Source of the DNA: Armatimonadota bacterium
GTDB lineage: Bacteria > Armatimonadota > DTGP01 > JAKQQT01
DNA length: 64,000 nt
Assembly (NCBI GenBank): GCA_036504095.1
Contig: DASXVS010000048.1
Location: forward strand, 1 to 64,000
Direction of reading: 5' to 3'
Below are positions 8,106 to 15,998 of this stretch, in pieces (positions within the stretch are counted from its first letter, which is position 1; the number at the start of each line of letters is the position of its first letter). Below the pieces are notes generated by a model. The model was not told the DNA's origin, ran no database searches, and was given only the letters and a program-made list of their open reading frames with translations. The translations under genes were made by a program, and so were the position numbers.

Positions 8106-9281
8106 ATGCAACGCTGGGTTGGGGCCATTCGCATAACGGGACTGTACACCCACGTGGAGGCGGAACGCGGCACGCCGTCGCCGCTCGCCGTGGCGAACGG
8201 CAAGACCATCATGGATGCCTGCCCCGCCGCCCGCTCCCGCGGCGTGGCGCCCGGCATGCCCGTGCCCACCGCCCGGCGATTCTGCGGCGGCCTGCGCGTC
8301 ATCCCCTACGATCCCCGCCGTTACCGCTCCATATCCAACGCGTGGATGCGCCTCGGGCTGGAACACGCGCCCTGGCTGGAGCCGCTCGATCCCCACGAGG
8401 CGTTCCTGGATCTGGCCGGCCACCCCGATCCGGAAGGCGCCATCGCCGAAATCCACGCCGGGGTCTTCGCGATGGGCTTCTCCGTCCGCGCCGGCCTGGC
8501 CACCAACAAACTCGTTGCCCGCGCCGCCACCATCGTGCCGGATACCCTGCGCGACAATGTGACCCTCGTACCCGCCGGCGCCGAGGCGGCTTTCCTGGCC
8601 CCCCACCCTGTGCGCGCCCTCTGGCCGCTCAACGAGAAGGTGATCCAGCGCCTGGAACGCCTGGAATATGAAAACGTGGCCGAACTGGCCGCTTCGGATG
8701 TGGCGGACCTGAAGGCACAGGTGGGGCGCGAGGCGTCGCTGGTCCATACTCTGGCCCGCGGCGTTTATCCCGACCCTGTGCGCCCGCTCTACCCGGAGGC
8801 CAACATACGTCGCCGCAAGCGTTGGCTCGAAGGGCTTGAGCGCGAGGAAGACCTGGCGACAGCCGTCACCGAGATGGCGGAGGACGCGGCGGTGCAGTTG
8901 GGCGGCCGCTGCTGCCGCGTGATGTGCGTGATACTGGAACTGGAAGACCATACGCGCCTGGAGGAGCGGGAAACACGCCGTCTGCTGGATCGCTCCTGCC
9001 TGCCTGCCGTGGCCAAACGCCTTGTCGCCCGGATGGCGCCGGAGCACCCGGTGACGGGCATGGCATTCATCGGCGCCGATATCGTGGACCCGCCGCCGCT
9101 GGAAGGTGATCTTTTCACGCTCGATAAAATCCGGCGCAAGCGCACTCTGGAGACGTCTATGGAGTGCCTGGAAGAGCGCTACGGCAAGCGTATCCTGTTT
9201 CCGTGTTCCGATGTTCCCATCCCGTGGCGGCAAAGGGCGTGGGAAGCGTTCTGGAGCCGCCACAGGGGAATTGCAAATTGA
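8106..9281 (+). CDS. ImuB-like Y-family DNA polymerase homologue, catalytic carboxylates apparently missing
   Basis: The start at 8106 gives 391 residues beginning MQRWVGAIRI. The Y-family layout is clear. The motif I position reads ITGLYTHVEAERG, where active polymerases have DxDxFFAxVE. The palm motif reads LDPHEAFLDL, where active enzymes have SIDEAFLD, so the first Asp pair and the Asp of the DE pair are replaced. Little-finger-like sequence follows (RRKRWLEGLER onward). ImuB proteins are catalytically dead in this same way and act as scaffolds joining the clamp, ImuA and DnaE2. The next ORF overlaps it by 4 bases, and DnaE2 follows after a toxin-antitoxin pair. I see no clear clamp-binding motif and no imuA nearby. 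Confidence 0.75.
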   Translation: MQRWVGAIRITGLYTHVEAERGTPSPLAVANGKTIMDACPAARSRGVAPGMPVPTARRFCGGLRVIPYDPRRYRSISNAWMRLGLEHAPWLEPLDPHEAFLDLAGHPDPEGAIAEIHAGVFAMGFSVRAGLATNKLVARAATIVPDTLRDNVTLVPAGAEAAFLAPHPVRALWPLNEKVIQRLERLEYENVAELAASDVADLKAQVGREASLVHTLARGVYPDPVRPLYPEANIRRRKRWLEGLEREEDLATAVTEMAEDAAVQLGGRCCRVMCVILELEDHTRLEERETRRLLDRSCLPAVAKRLVARMAPEHPVTGMAFIGADIVDPPPLEGDLFTLDKIRRKRTLETSMECLEERYGKRILFPCSDVPIPWRQRAWEAFWSRHRGIAN

Positions 9282-9308
9282 AAAGTGCAAATTTCAAATT
9301 GCAAATTG
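9271..9308. repeat. Heptamer tandem repeat (CAAATTG family)
   Basis: Five consecutive 7-nt units starting at 9274 read CAAATTG, AAAAGTG, CAAATTT, CAAATTG, CAAATTG. The AT-rich block crosses the end of the ImuB-like gene and the start of the next ORF, and its composition is unlike the surrounding GC-rich coding sequence. Confidence 0.8.
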
Positions 9309-9505
9309 GCCCCGCGGCAAGGTGGGTGGTATTGGATGGCCGGCGCGTGGTGGTGCAGTCGGTGCTTCGGGAGTGGGACGAGCCGGCCGCGCCGTGGGCA
9401 GGCGTTGCGGAACGGCGCTACGCTCGCCTTCTGTTGCAATCCGGGGCTGTGCTGGATGTCTATCGCGAGGGTGACCGCTGGACGGTAAGCGCCGTGGAAG
9501 ACTGA
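9278..9505 (+). CDS. Small DUF6504-like protein coupled to the ImuB-like gene
   Basis: This is a 75-residue ORF using a TTG start at 9278 that overlaps the TGA stop of the ImuB-like gene (TTGA). The informative part is LDGRRVVVQSVLREWDEP, then RRYARLLLQSGAVLDVYREG and DRWTVSAVED. The pattern resembles the small beta domains (DUF6504) found fused to or beside Y-family mutasome proteins; this is recalled from family knowledge and was not searched. Its first 15 codons are made of a CAAATTG heptamer repeat, so the true start could also lie near codon 17. It is probably part of the mutasome operon. Confidence 0.55.
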   Translation: MKSANFKLQIGPAARWVVLDGRRVVVQSVLREWDEPAAPWAGVAERRYARLLLQSGAVLDVYREGDRWTVSAVED

Positions 9506-9510
9506 GGGAA

Positions 9511-9585
9511 AACGATGAAGTATGGACGATGAACGATGAATTCCGCAACCAAATTCATCGCTCATCGTTCCGCGTTCATCGCTTC
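9511..9585. repeat. Heptamer repeat pair in inverted orientation (CGATGAA family)
   Basis: The left arm has repeated CGATGAA-like heptamers (9515-9540). The right arm has the reverse-complement words ATTCATC, GCTCATC and GTTCATC (9553-9581). Together they can fold into an imperfect hairpin just upstream of the -10 box of the mazEF-like operon. Confidence 0.75.
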
Positions 9586-9594
9586 CCATTGTGG

Positions 9595-9618
9595 TATACT
9601 TTCGGTAGGAAGGAGGGT
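9595..9618 (+). promoter_or_regulatory. Promoter -10 and ribosome site of the mazEF-like operon
   Basis: TATACT at 9595-9600 is a good -10 hexamer. AGGAAGGAGGG at 9608-9618 is a strong ribosome site and fixes the antitoxin start at 9625. No clear -35 is seen because the heptamer repeat occupies that position. Confidence 0.55.
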
Positions 9619-9624
9619 ATAACC

Positions 9625-9903
9625 ATGCCCGCGGTGAAAACGGCCATATCGGTCGATCGGGAGTTGTTTGAGGCGATGGAGGAACTGGCGAGCCGCCGGA
9701 AGGTCTCTCGCAGCCGCCTGTTTGCGGAGGCAGCGCAGGAACTGGTCAGGAAAGACCGGAACCAGCGCCTGCTGGAGCAGATCAACGCGACTTGCGGCGA
9801 GGGCCCGGACGAAGAGGAGAAGGCGTTTATGCGTCGGGCGACCGCGTTGGCGGCGGAACGCCTGAGGCGTGAGGAGGAAGCGGCTGGAGCGCCACCATGG
9901 TAA
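9625..9903 (+). CDS. Ribbon-helix-helix antitoxin (MazE/PemI-like)
   Basis: This 92-residue protein starts at an ATG after AGGAAGGAGGG. Residues 4-45 (KTAISVDRELFEAMEELASR, then KVSRSRLFAEAAQELVRK) form a ribbon-helix-helix DNA-binding domain. The charged C-terminal tail is the type that wraps and inhibits the toxin. It overlaps the toxin start by 7 bases, the usual arrangement for translationally coupled toxin-antitoxin pairs, and it probably represses its own promoter. The pair lies between the ImuB-like gene and dnaE2. Confidence 0.85.
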   Translation: MPAVKTAISVDRELFEAMEELASRRKVSRSRLFAEAAQELVRKDRNQRLLEQINATCGEGPDEEEKAFMRRATALAAERLRREEEAAGAPPW

Positions 9904-10244
9904 TTCGCCAGGGTGAAGTATTCTGGACCGATCTGGGGCAGCCCGCCGGCTCGGAACCGGGGTACCGTCGACCATGCATCGTCATCCAGAATGATACGTT
10001 CAATGCCAGTCGAATCGGCACAGTGCTGATCTGCACGCTTACGACGAACATCGCGCTGGCATCGGCGCCGCACAACGTATTGTTGGAACCGGGTGAAGGC
10101 GGCTTACCCAAACGGAGCGTCGTGAATGTGTCACAGGTTATGACGGTGGACAGGACGCAGTTGGAGGGGCGCATCGGTTCGCTCTCTTCGCGGCGTATCC
10201 GCGAGGTTATCGCCGGGGTTCACCTGGTGATAGATCCGTCGTAG
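9897..10244 (+). CDS. MazF/PemK-family mRNA interferase toxin
   Basis: This 115-residue protein has the MazF/PemK fold signature: IRQGEVFWTDLGQPAGSEPG at the N-terminus, YRRPCIVIQNDTFNASRIGT with the conserved Arg-Pro, VLICTLTTN, and KRSVVNVSQVMTVDRTQLEG toward the C-terminus. Family members are sequence-specific endoribonucleases that cleave mRNA when the antitoxin is lost. It overlaps the ribbon-helix-helix antitoxin gene by 7 bases. The length is normal and no truncation is seen. Confidence 0.92.
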   Translation: MVIRQGEVFWTDLGQPAGSEPGYRRPCIVIQNDTFNASRIGTVLICTLTTNIALASAPHNVLLEPGEGGLPKRSVVNVSQVMTVDRTQLEGRIGSLSSRRIREVIAGVHLVIDPS

Positions 10245-10278
10245 GCGGGAGTTGGACGGAAGCACCGGCATCGCCCTG

Positions 10279-10306
10279 GATGCCGGACGCTGAATGCCGG
10301 ATGCTG
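10279..10306. repeat. Heptamer tandem repeat (GATGCCG family) before dnaE2
   Basis: Four 7-nt units read GATGCCG, GACGCTG, AATGCCG and GATGCTG. The proposed dnaE2 start codons at 10294 and 10309 lie in or beside this repeat, which makes the annotated N-terminus doubtful. Confidence 0.8.
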
Positions 10307-13300
10307 ATATGGAACAGGACTTCATTCCACCGATAAAGACGCGGAACAACGCGGGGAAGCCCCCTTGCGACCACATTCCTTCGTCCGGGCGCCCGCGGCC
10401 GCCGGCCCTCAAGATCAGCGATGACGGCGGCTGGCATACCAACGACCCGAAGCACATTCCGTCGGCCCCAATCTCCATCCCCCACTCCCCATCCGCCGAG
10501 TACGTGGAACTGCACTGCCACAGCCAGCACAGCCTGCGCGATGGCGCGGCACACGTGGAGGACCTGGTGGAGCGCGCGGCGGCCATGGGTATGCCCGCGC
10601 TGGCAATGACCGACCACGATTCGATGTCCGTGGCGCCGGAGTTTCGCGCGGCGGCCATGGCGGTCAGGTTGAAGCCCATCCAGGGCGTAGAGGTTTCGTA
10701 CGGAGAGCACGCGGGCGGGCAGTTTCACATTACGCTGCTGTCTGAGACCGACGAGGGATTCGCCAACCTGTGCGCAATGATTTCGAAGTACAGTGCCGCT
10801 GCCCCTAACCCCCCAGCCCCCTTCCCTGCGAGCGTAGCGAGCGAATCAGGGAAGGGGGCCGGGGGGTTAGGTTCCGGCATCCTCTGCCTCACCGGCTGCG
10901 CCAAGGGCGAACTGGCATATCATCTCCTGCGCCACGAGGAAGAGAAAAGCGAACAAATGCTCGCTTTCTGGTGCGACGCCTTCGGCAAGGATAACGTCTT
11001 CGTCGAACTCCAGGACCACCGCCTGGGCTTCGAACCCGGACTCAATCGCAAACTCACAGACCTGGCGAAACGCTTCGGCCTGCCGGTCGTTGCCACCAAC
11101 AACGTCCACACGCTCACGCGAGAGGATTTCTGGGTACACGAAGCCCTCGCCTGCTGGCGCGCCGGCCGCCTCAGCCGCTCCGCCGTTTTCCCGGACCGGC
11201 CGCGCAGCGCGGAGGTGTACCTGAAATCCGGCGAAGAAATGGCGCATCTGTTCCCGCCGGAAGCGCTGAAAAACACCCTCGTGATTGCGGAGCGCTGCCA
11301 ACCCGTTCTGGACCCTGCGGTGCGCCGCTGGCCGGAATACGCGCCGCCGGAAGGGTTCACCGAAGCGACCTACCTGGACCATCTGGCCGGCATCGGCGCA
11401 AAGGCCCGCTATGGCGCCTGCGTACCGGATCACGTACAGCGGCGCATCCAGTACGAGCTTCGTCTGATCCGCGACAAGGGGTTCGCGGGTTATTTCCTCC
11501 TGGTGTGGGCCGCCTGCAAATGGATGCGTGACGTTGATATCCTCTACCGCGTGCGCGGCTCGGCCGGCGGCAGCGTGGTCGCCTATTGCCTCTACATCGC
11601 CACGCTGGATCCGTTCGTCTACAACCTGTCGTTTGACCGCTTCCTCAACGAAGCCCGTAACGCGCCGCCGGATATCGACCTGGATATCGACAGCCGCGAA
11701 CGCGACCGCGTGGTGGCGCACATGCGCGAGGTTTATGGCCGTGACCGCGTGGCCAGCGTGGCGGCTTACAATACCATCCGCGGGAAATCACTCATCCGCG
11801 ATTTCGGCCCCGTGTTCGATCTGCCGGCGGACGCGATCGACATCGCCAGCAAGTCTCTGCGTAACGTGGGCGCCCACCACCTGGAAGATGCGTTTGAGTA
11901 TCTGCCGCAACTGCGTGATGCCGGCCTGCCCAAAGAGCCGTTCCGCCCGCTCATCGAACTGGGCAAGTACATCTCCAGGTTCCCCAGCCATAACCAGACG
12001 ACCGTGGGTGTGGTCATCTCCGGCCTGCCGCTCACACAGGTCTCCCCCCTCTGGCCCGCCGCGAAGGATGGCGAGGCCGCCGTGGCCTATGACAAGGACT
12101 GGGTGGAGAGGGTCGGCCTCATCAAGACCGATTTTCTGTTCCTGCGTGAACTCGCCGCGATACGGGACTGCGTGAAGAGCATCGGGGGCGAGGGGCAGTC
12201 AGATATCCTGAGCGAAGCCGGCGCCGGCCGGGCACTGAAGTACCCGTCTGGAGGGCCTTCGGCCAATCGTCCTTCGGACGACGGACACAGCCGGCAGGTT
12301 CGCCCTTTGTGGCGCGGTCTGCCGCACGAAGTCTCCGCTCAGGATACCTGCCTTACTCGCATCGCCGGGTCGCCGTGTCGCCCCATCGCCGCGTCACCCT
12401 CTCTCCCCCTCACCCCCTCGCCTCAGCCCCCGTCCTCCATCCCCCATCCCCTATCCCCTGACTTCTACGACTCCATCCCCCTCGACGACGTGGCCACGTT
12501 CGATCTGCTGTCCTCGGGCCGCACCATCGGCGTGTTCCAGTTGGAGTCGCCTGCCCAGCGGGTGCTGATGCAGCGGCTGAAGCCGCGCCACATCTCCGAT
12601 TGCGTGGCCGCGGTGGCGCTGATCCGGCCTGGCCCGATCACCGGGGACGCCGTGAACCCGTTTGTGATGCGCCGGACCGGCCGCGAGGAGGTCGTCTACC
12701 CGGACGAGCGCCTGAAGCCTGTGCTGGAGGATACGCTGGGCGTGGTGATCTACCAGGACCAGGTCATTGAGTTGGCGATGGCCGCCGCGGGTTGGAGCCC
12801 GGACCGCGCGGATACCCTGCGCCGGCGCATCAGCCACGCGCGCAGCAAGGACAAGATGCGGGACATCGCGGTGGAGTTCATCGCGGCCGTGCAGGAGAAC
12901 GACTTCACGAAAGAGGTCGCGGAGTGGTGTTTCAAAAGCATCCTTGGGTTTGCGAGTTACGGCTTCTGCCACGCCCACGCGGCGGCGTTCGGCGAGACAG
13001 CCTACAAGAGCGCCTACCTGTTGGCCCATTACCCCAGCCACTATCTGATGGGCGTGATGAACAACTTCCCGATGGCCTACTACCCGCTGCGCACCGTGGT
13101 CGCGGAAGCCCGGCGGCGCGGCGTGAAGGTGCTGGGGCCGGATGTGAACCGCAGCGGGACCGACGACCGCGCGAACGGCACAACCATCCGTTCCGGCCTG
13201 AAACATATCCACGGCATGAAGAAGCGCACGCTCGAAGCGGCCGCCGCTGCGCGGGCGCAGGGGCCATTTTACAGTGTGCAGGAATTCTGCACGCGCGTGC

Positions 13301-14001
13301 CCGTTTCGCGTGATGAAGTGGAGTCCCTGGCCCTCGCCGGCGCGTTCGATGGTCTTCACCGCAACAGAAAAGCCGTGCTGCGGGCATCCGCGCGACTGGC
13401 GAGCGAGGGATCTGACCGCCGTGCCTCCGGCGCAACCCTTCTATCGTCCACCACGCTGCCGAACGTACGCGATTTCAGCCCGTACGAAAAATCGCTCAAG
13501 GAACTCGCCGTGCTGGGCTTCAGCGCGGGGGCGGAGCCGATGTCGTTTCATCGAAGGCGGCTGGAGATCGCGGGCGTGCAGACGTGCCTCAGCGTGGACG
13601 GCCTGCGGGACGGCGCTCGCGTCATCGTGGCCGGCTGGCGGACTCGCGCCCATACCCCGCCCATCAAGAGCGGAAAAACCATCGTCTTCTTCACGCTGGA
13701 GGACGAAACGGACACGCTGGACATCACCGTCTTTCCGGACGTGTACGATATCTACGGTCGCACGGTGTTCTCCGAGAAGATGGTGGTGGTGTGCGGTCAC
13801 GTGAACGACCGCGATGGCGCGCGCGGAGTGGTGGCGGAGAGCATCCGCCCGATGCGGGACGTTCTGCTGGCCGCCCGGGAGATGGAGGAGGCGTTGCCGC
13901 TGATGTCGGACGTATCCTACGCCGAAACCGGCTGGACGCTGCCCCAACTGCTGGCCGGATTCCCTACCGCATTCGCCCCCAACGAACGCGACGGCCGATA
14001 G
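10294..14001 (+). CDS. dnaE2: Error-prone DNA polymerase III alpha subunit, DnaE2 type, with two repeat-derived insertions
   Basis: The protein is 1,235 residues if started at 10294, but about the first 70 look repeat-derived, so translation may begin nearer the PHP domain (YVELHCHSQHSLRDG). The PHP motifs continue with ALAMTDHDSM. The polymerase active site shows PDIDLDIDSRERDR (three Asp) and AYNTIRGKSLIRDFG. Helix-hairpin-helix and OB-fold regions follow (GKTIVFFTLEDETDTLDITV). DnaE2 is the error-prone replicase of the ImuABC mutasome, which fits the ImuB-like gene upstream. Two in-frame insertions are unusual. Residues 171-193 are encoded by an almost perfect 24-bp inverted repeat. Residues about 630-722 are Pro/Ser-rich low-complexity sequence built from heptamers. 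The reading frame is otherwise intact. Confidence 0.85.
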   Translation: MPDADMEQDFIPPIKTRNNAGKPPCDHIPSSGRPRPPALKISDDGGWHTNDPKHIPSAPISIPHSPSAEYVELHCHSQHSLRDGAAHVEDLVERAAAMGMPALAMTDHDSMSVAPEFRAAAMAVRLKPIQGVEVSYGEHAGGQFHITLLSETDEGFANLCAMISKYSAAAPNPPAPFPASVASESGKGAGGLGSGILCLTGCAKGELAYHLLRHEEEKSEQMLAFWCDAFGKDNVFVELQDHRLGFEPGLNRKLTDLAKRFGLPVVATNNVHTLTREDFWVHEALACWRAGRLSRSAVFPDRPRSAEVYLKSGEEMAHLFPPEALKNTLVIAERCQPVLDPAVRRWPEYAPPEGFTEATYLDHLAGIGAKARYGACVPDHVQRRIQYELRLIRDKGFAGYFLLVWAACKWMRDVDILYRVRGSAGGSVVAYCLYIATLDPFVYNLSFDRFLNEARNAPPDIDLDIDSRERDRVVAHMREVYGRDRVASVAAYNTIRGKSLIRDFGPVFDLPADAIDIASKSLRNVGAHHLEDAFEYLPQLRDAGLPKEPFRPLIELGKYISRFPSHNQTTVGVVISGLPLTQVSPLWPAAKDGEAAVAYDKDWVERVGLIKTDFLFLRELAAIRDCVKSIGGEGQSDILSEAGAGRALKYPSGGPSANRPSDDGHSRQVRPLWRGLPHEVSAQDTCLTRIAGSPCRPIAASPSLPLTPSPQPPSSIPHPLSPDFYDSIPLDDVATFDLLSSGRTIGVFQLESPAQRVLMQRLKPRHISDCVAAVALIRPGPITGDAVNPFVMRRTGREEVVYPDERLKPVLEDTLGVVIYQDQVIELAMAAAGWSPDRADTLRRRISHARSKDKMRDIAVEFIAAVQENDFTKEVAEWCFKSILGFASYGFCHAHAAAFGETAYKSAYLLAHYPSHYLMGVMNNFPMAYYPLRTVVAEARRRGVKVLGPDVNRSGTDDRANGTTIRSGLKHIHGMKKRTLEAAAAARAQGPFYSVQEFCTRVPVSRDEVESLALAGAFDGLHRNRKAVLRASARLASEGSDRRASGATLLSSTTLPNVRDFSPYEKSLKELAVLGFSAGAEPMSFHRRRLEIAGVQTCLSVDGLRDGARVIVAGWRTRAHTPPIKSGKTIVFFTLEDETDTLDITVFPDVYDIYGRTVFSEKMVVVCGHVNDRDGARGVVAESIRPMRDVLLAAREMEEALPLMSDVSYAETGWTLPQLLAGFPTAFAPNERDGR
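10805..10870. repeat. Palindromic element inside dnaE2
   Basis: The arms at 10805-10828 and 10847-10870 are 24 bases each and complementary except for one position, which would form a G-T pair. The spacer is about 18 bases (GCGAGCGTAGCG-like). The 66-base element keeps the frame and encodes a Pro-rich then Gly-rich stretch between ISKYS and GILCLTG. Confidence 0.85.
12357..12462. repeat. Heptamer repeat array inside dnaE2
   Basis: The sequence shows 7-nt periodicity in two word families: ATCGCCG/GGTCGCC/GTGTCGC, then CATCCCC, CATCCCC, TATCCCC. The array lies in a longer low-complexity insertion (about 12181-12462) that separates the two halves of the polymerase domain. Confidence 0.7.
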
Positions 14002-14133
14002 CAGCAGGACGGTAGCGGCAATACACGTAGGCCGCGAGATGTGGAATATCCGTATGGAGAATCCGCTGGTGAGTGTCACGCGCACCCCGCGAATGACTAC
14101 TTTACGAAATCCACCAGAAAGAGAGCTGGCCTG

Positions 14134-14838
14134 ATGCACCCTGCCGCCGACGCCTGCCGCCCGCAAGTACCCAATATCCAGGCATTTTATCTCAACGGAA
14201 CCCAGGCACTCTACGACCTGTTGGAATGCTCCCAGTATGGATCTGTGACCCAGGCTGTCGCATCGCTAACCGCCTTTACGCACCCCCAGACGGTTGCATC
14301 CACCCGCACGATGAACCTGTTCGTGACGATCCGCAATTTCGCGGGGCGGGGACTCATTACCGACCACCCCACGTGTGGACGTGTGATGCAGGACGACAAT
14401 TACTCGCCGACTGCCGCCTTCCTCTGGGCAAATGGGATAAGGCCCTCACGAGGCGCAACGATCAAAAGCTACCTCGGAGATGTCCAGTTCAACCACATCT
14501 GGACCAGGTCTCAAGACGTGCATGCCTACACGTCGCTGGCGAACCTCTGCATGACCCCGTCCTTCCTGGCGAAACTCACCGACACAGACCATGAGATCCG
14601 GAATCTACTGCGCTTTCGTGCTTACGACTTGTACTCATACGTTCCGAAAGACGAGCCCATACCCGCAAAACCCGATGACTACGATGCCCTGCAATGGTGC
14701 CCGCCGGTGCCGGCGGTCCCGGATGTGGAGCAGGCATTTCGCCAGGCAATGCGTACCAAGCCGCAAGACCGCATAACGAGATCGGCCCGCGAGTTAGGCT
14801 GGTATTTCAGCCACTACCAGCCTGACACAACCCTGTGA
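14134..14838 (+). CDS. Unrecognised protein with possible HNH-like motif
   Basis: This 234-residue protein has its start placed at 14134 after AGAAAGAGAG; an upstream in-frame ATG at 14041 is less likely. I do not recognise the family. A middle segment, FNHIWTRSQDVHAYTSLANL then CMTPSFLAKLTD, has an Asn-His and a later Asn-Leu spaced roughly as in HNH nucleases. The second half is rich in aromatic and charged residues (LRFRAYDLYSYVPKDEPIP). No signal peptide or membrane segment is seen. It lies 130 bases after dnaE2 on the same strand, without an overlap that would prove cotranscription. An HNH nuclease is only a guess. Confidence 0.5.
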   Translation: MHPAADACRPQVPNIQAFYLNGTQALYDLLECSQYGSVTQAVASLTAFTHPQTVASTRTMNLFVTIRNFAGRGLITDHPTCGRVMQDDNYSPTAAFLWANGIRPSRGATIKSYLGDVQFNHIWTRSQDVHAYTSLANLCMTPSFLAKLTDTDHEIRNLLRFRAYDLYSYVPKDEPIPAKPDDYDALQWCPPVPAVPDVEQAFRQAMRTKPQDRITRSARELGWYFSHYQPDTTL

Positions 14839-15089
14839 CGCATCCTGTGCGCGATTCCCCACCGCATTCGCCGCTAGCGAACGCGACAGCAGCCGAGATT
14901 CCCGGGCTTCCGAACCGCGCAAACTGCCGAGGTCGCCATCCGCTGCCCGGCCTCTGGAATCACGGCCGCTTCGCGAGTGTTATGCAGGGGTATGCCAACG
15001 TTAGCGCCTCACCGTTCCGCAAAATACACGCTGGACGGGGCGGCGCGGACTATGCCGTCGCACGGAAATACAGATCATCGGAGGCAGCA

Positions 15090-15974
15090 TTGGAGCTTTT
15101 TAGCGTCTCAAAAATCGAACCACTGGTGCTGGACGCCCAGCCGCCTTTGTCCGAAGCACACACCATGAGCCCTTACGTATGGCAGACGCCCGGAGGCTAC
15201 AGCGTGATGGTTCGAGCGGTGAGTACGGCCGCCGACGCTGCGGGCGCCGTGTCGGCCATCTACTATGGAGAATCCACGGACGGCCTCCGTTTCCATATGG
15301 ACAAGCGCCCCGTCATCGCACCGGGCAAGAACCCCAGCGAACAGGATGGCTGCGAAGATCCTACCGTTGTCCACATCGACGATAGGTACTACGTCTACTA
15401 CACGGGCTGGAACTGGGCCGAGAAGCGCGGTGAACTGATGCTGGCGGACGGCCCCGATGTCCATCACCTGCGGCAGCGAGGCATCCGCCTTCCGTCGACC
15501 GACCGCGTGAGCAACCCGAAAGAAGCCACCCTGGTTCAGACACGAGACGGATCATGGAGGCTGTTCTTCGAGTTCGCCGCCGACGGCAAGTCCAAAATCG
15601 GGGTGGGAGCGTCCCGTACGGTGGACGGGCCCTGGATGGTTGAGCCGCCTCTCATGGATGCGCGACCCGACAAATGGGACAATTGGCATCTCAGCACCGG
15701 GCCGATTCTCACCACGGACAACCATAGACCGATCATGTTCTACAACGGCGCCACACACGACGCCGTATGGCGGATCGGCTGGATTATGTTTGACGCCCAG
15801 TATCTGCGCGTGCTGGACCGGTGTGACGGCCCCATCTTCACGCCGGTACTGGATATCGCAGGCGAAACGGACATCGCCTTCGCCGCCTCTGTCATCCAGG
15901 AAAACGGCAACGCATCCCTGTACTACTCCGTTGGGGACCAGGAAATGCGCCGGGCGACGCTGCATCGGCGCTAG
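15090..15974 (+). CDS. GH130-like glycoside phosphorylase/hydrolase (five-bladed beta-propeller)
   Basis: I chose the TTG start at 15090 because GGAGG (15080-15084) lies 5 bases before it and homology-like sequence begins there (LELFSVSKIEPLVLDAQPPL). The frame stays open upstream to 14835. The 294-residue protein shows GH130-type blades: an Arg-containing YSVMVRAVST, DGCEDPTVVHIDDRYYVYYT with the conserved Glu-Asp-Pro, WNWAEKRGELMLAD, and PIMFYNGATHDAVWRIGWI. GH130 enzymes phosphorolyse or hydrolyse beta-mannosides. The GH38 mannosidase 2 kb downstream suggests use of mannose-containing glycans. Cytoplasmic, since no signal peptide is seen. Confidence 0.75.
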   Translation: MELFSVSKIEPLVLDAQPPLSEAHTMSPYVWQTPGGYSVMVRAVSTAADAAGAVSAIYYGESTDGLRFHMDKRPVIAPGKNPSEQDGCEDPTVVHIDDRYYVYYTGWNWAEKRGELMLADGPDVHHLRQRGIRLPSTDRVSNPKEATLVQTRDGSWRLFFEFAADGKSKIGVGASRTVDGPWMVEPPLMDARPDKWDNWHLSTGPILTTDNHRPIMFYNGATHDAVWRIGWIMFDAQYLRVLDRCDGPIFTPVLDIAGETDIAFAASVIQENGNASLYYSVGDQEMRRATLHRR

Positions 15975-15998
15975 AGCACTGCGGAAGGAACCCACACC

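Noticed and set aside
7799-8302. Minus-strand frame ending in a Fis-like helix
   Set aside because: The similarity is faint, the start would lie inside the ImuB-like gene, and codon bias is poor. At most it is a remnant.
7878-9290. Long minus-strand open frame (470 codons)
   Set aside because: It lies opposite the ImuB-like gene, is rich in His/Arg/Gly, has no ribosome site and no recognisable domain. High-GC antisense frames of this kind are common by chance.
14835-15089. Upstream extension of the GH130-like protein
   Set aside because: No ribosome site for the ATG at 14835. The residues are not GH130-like, while TTG at 15090 has a well-spaced GGAGG.
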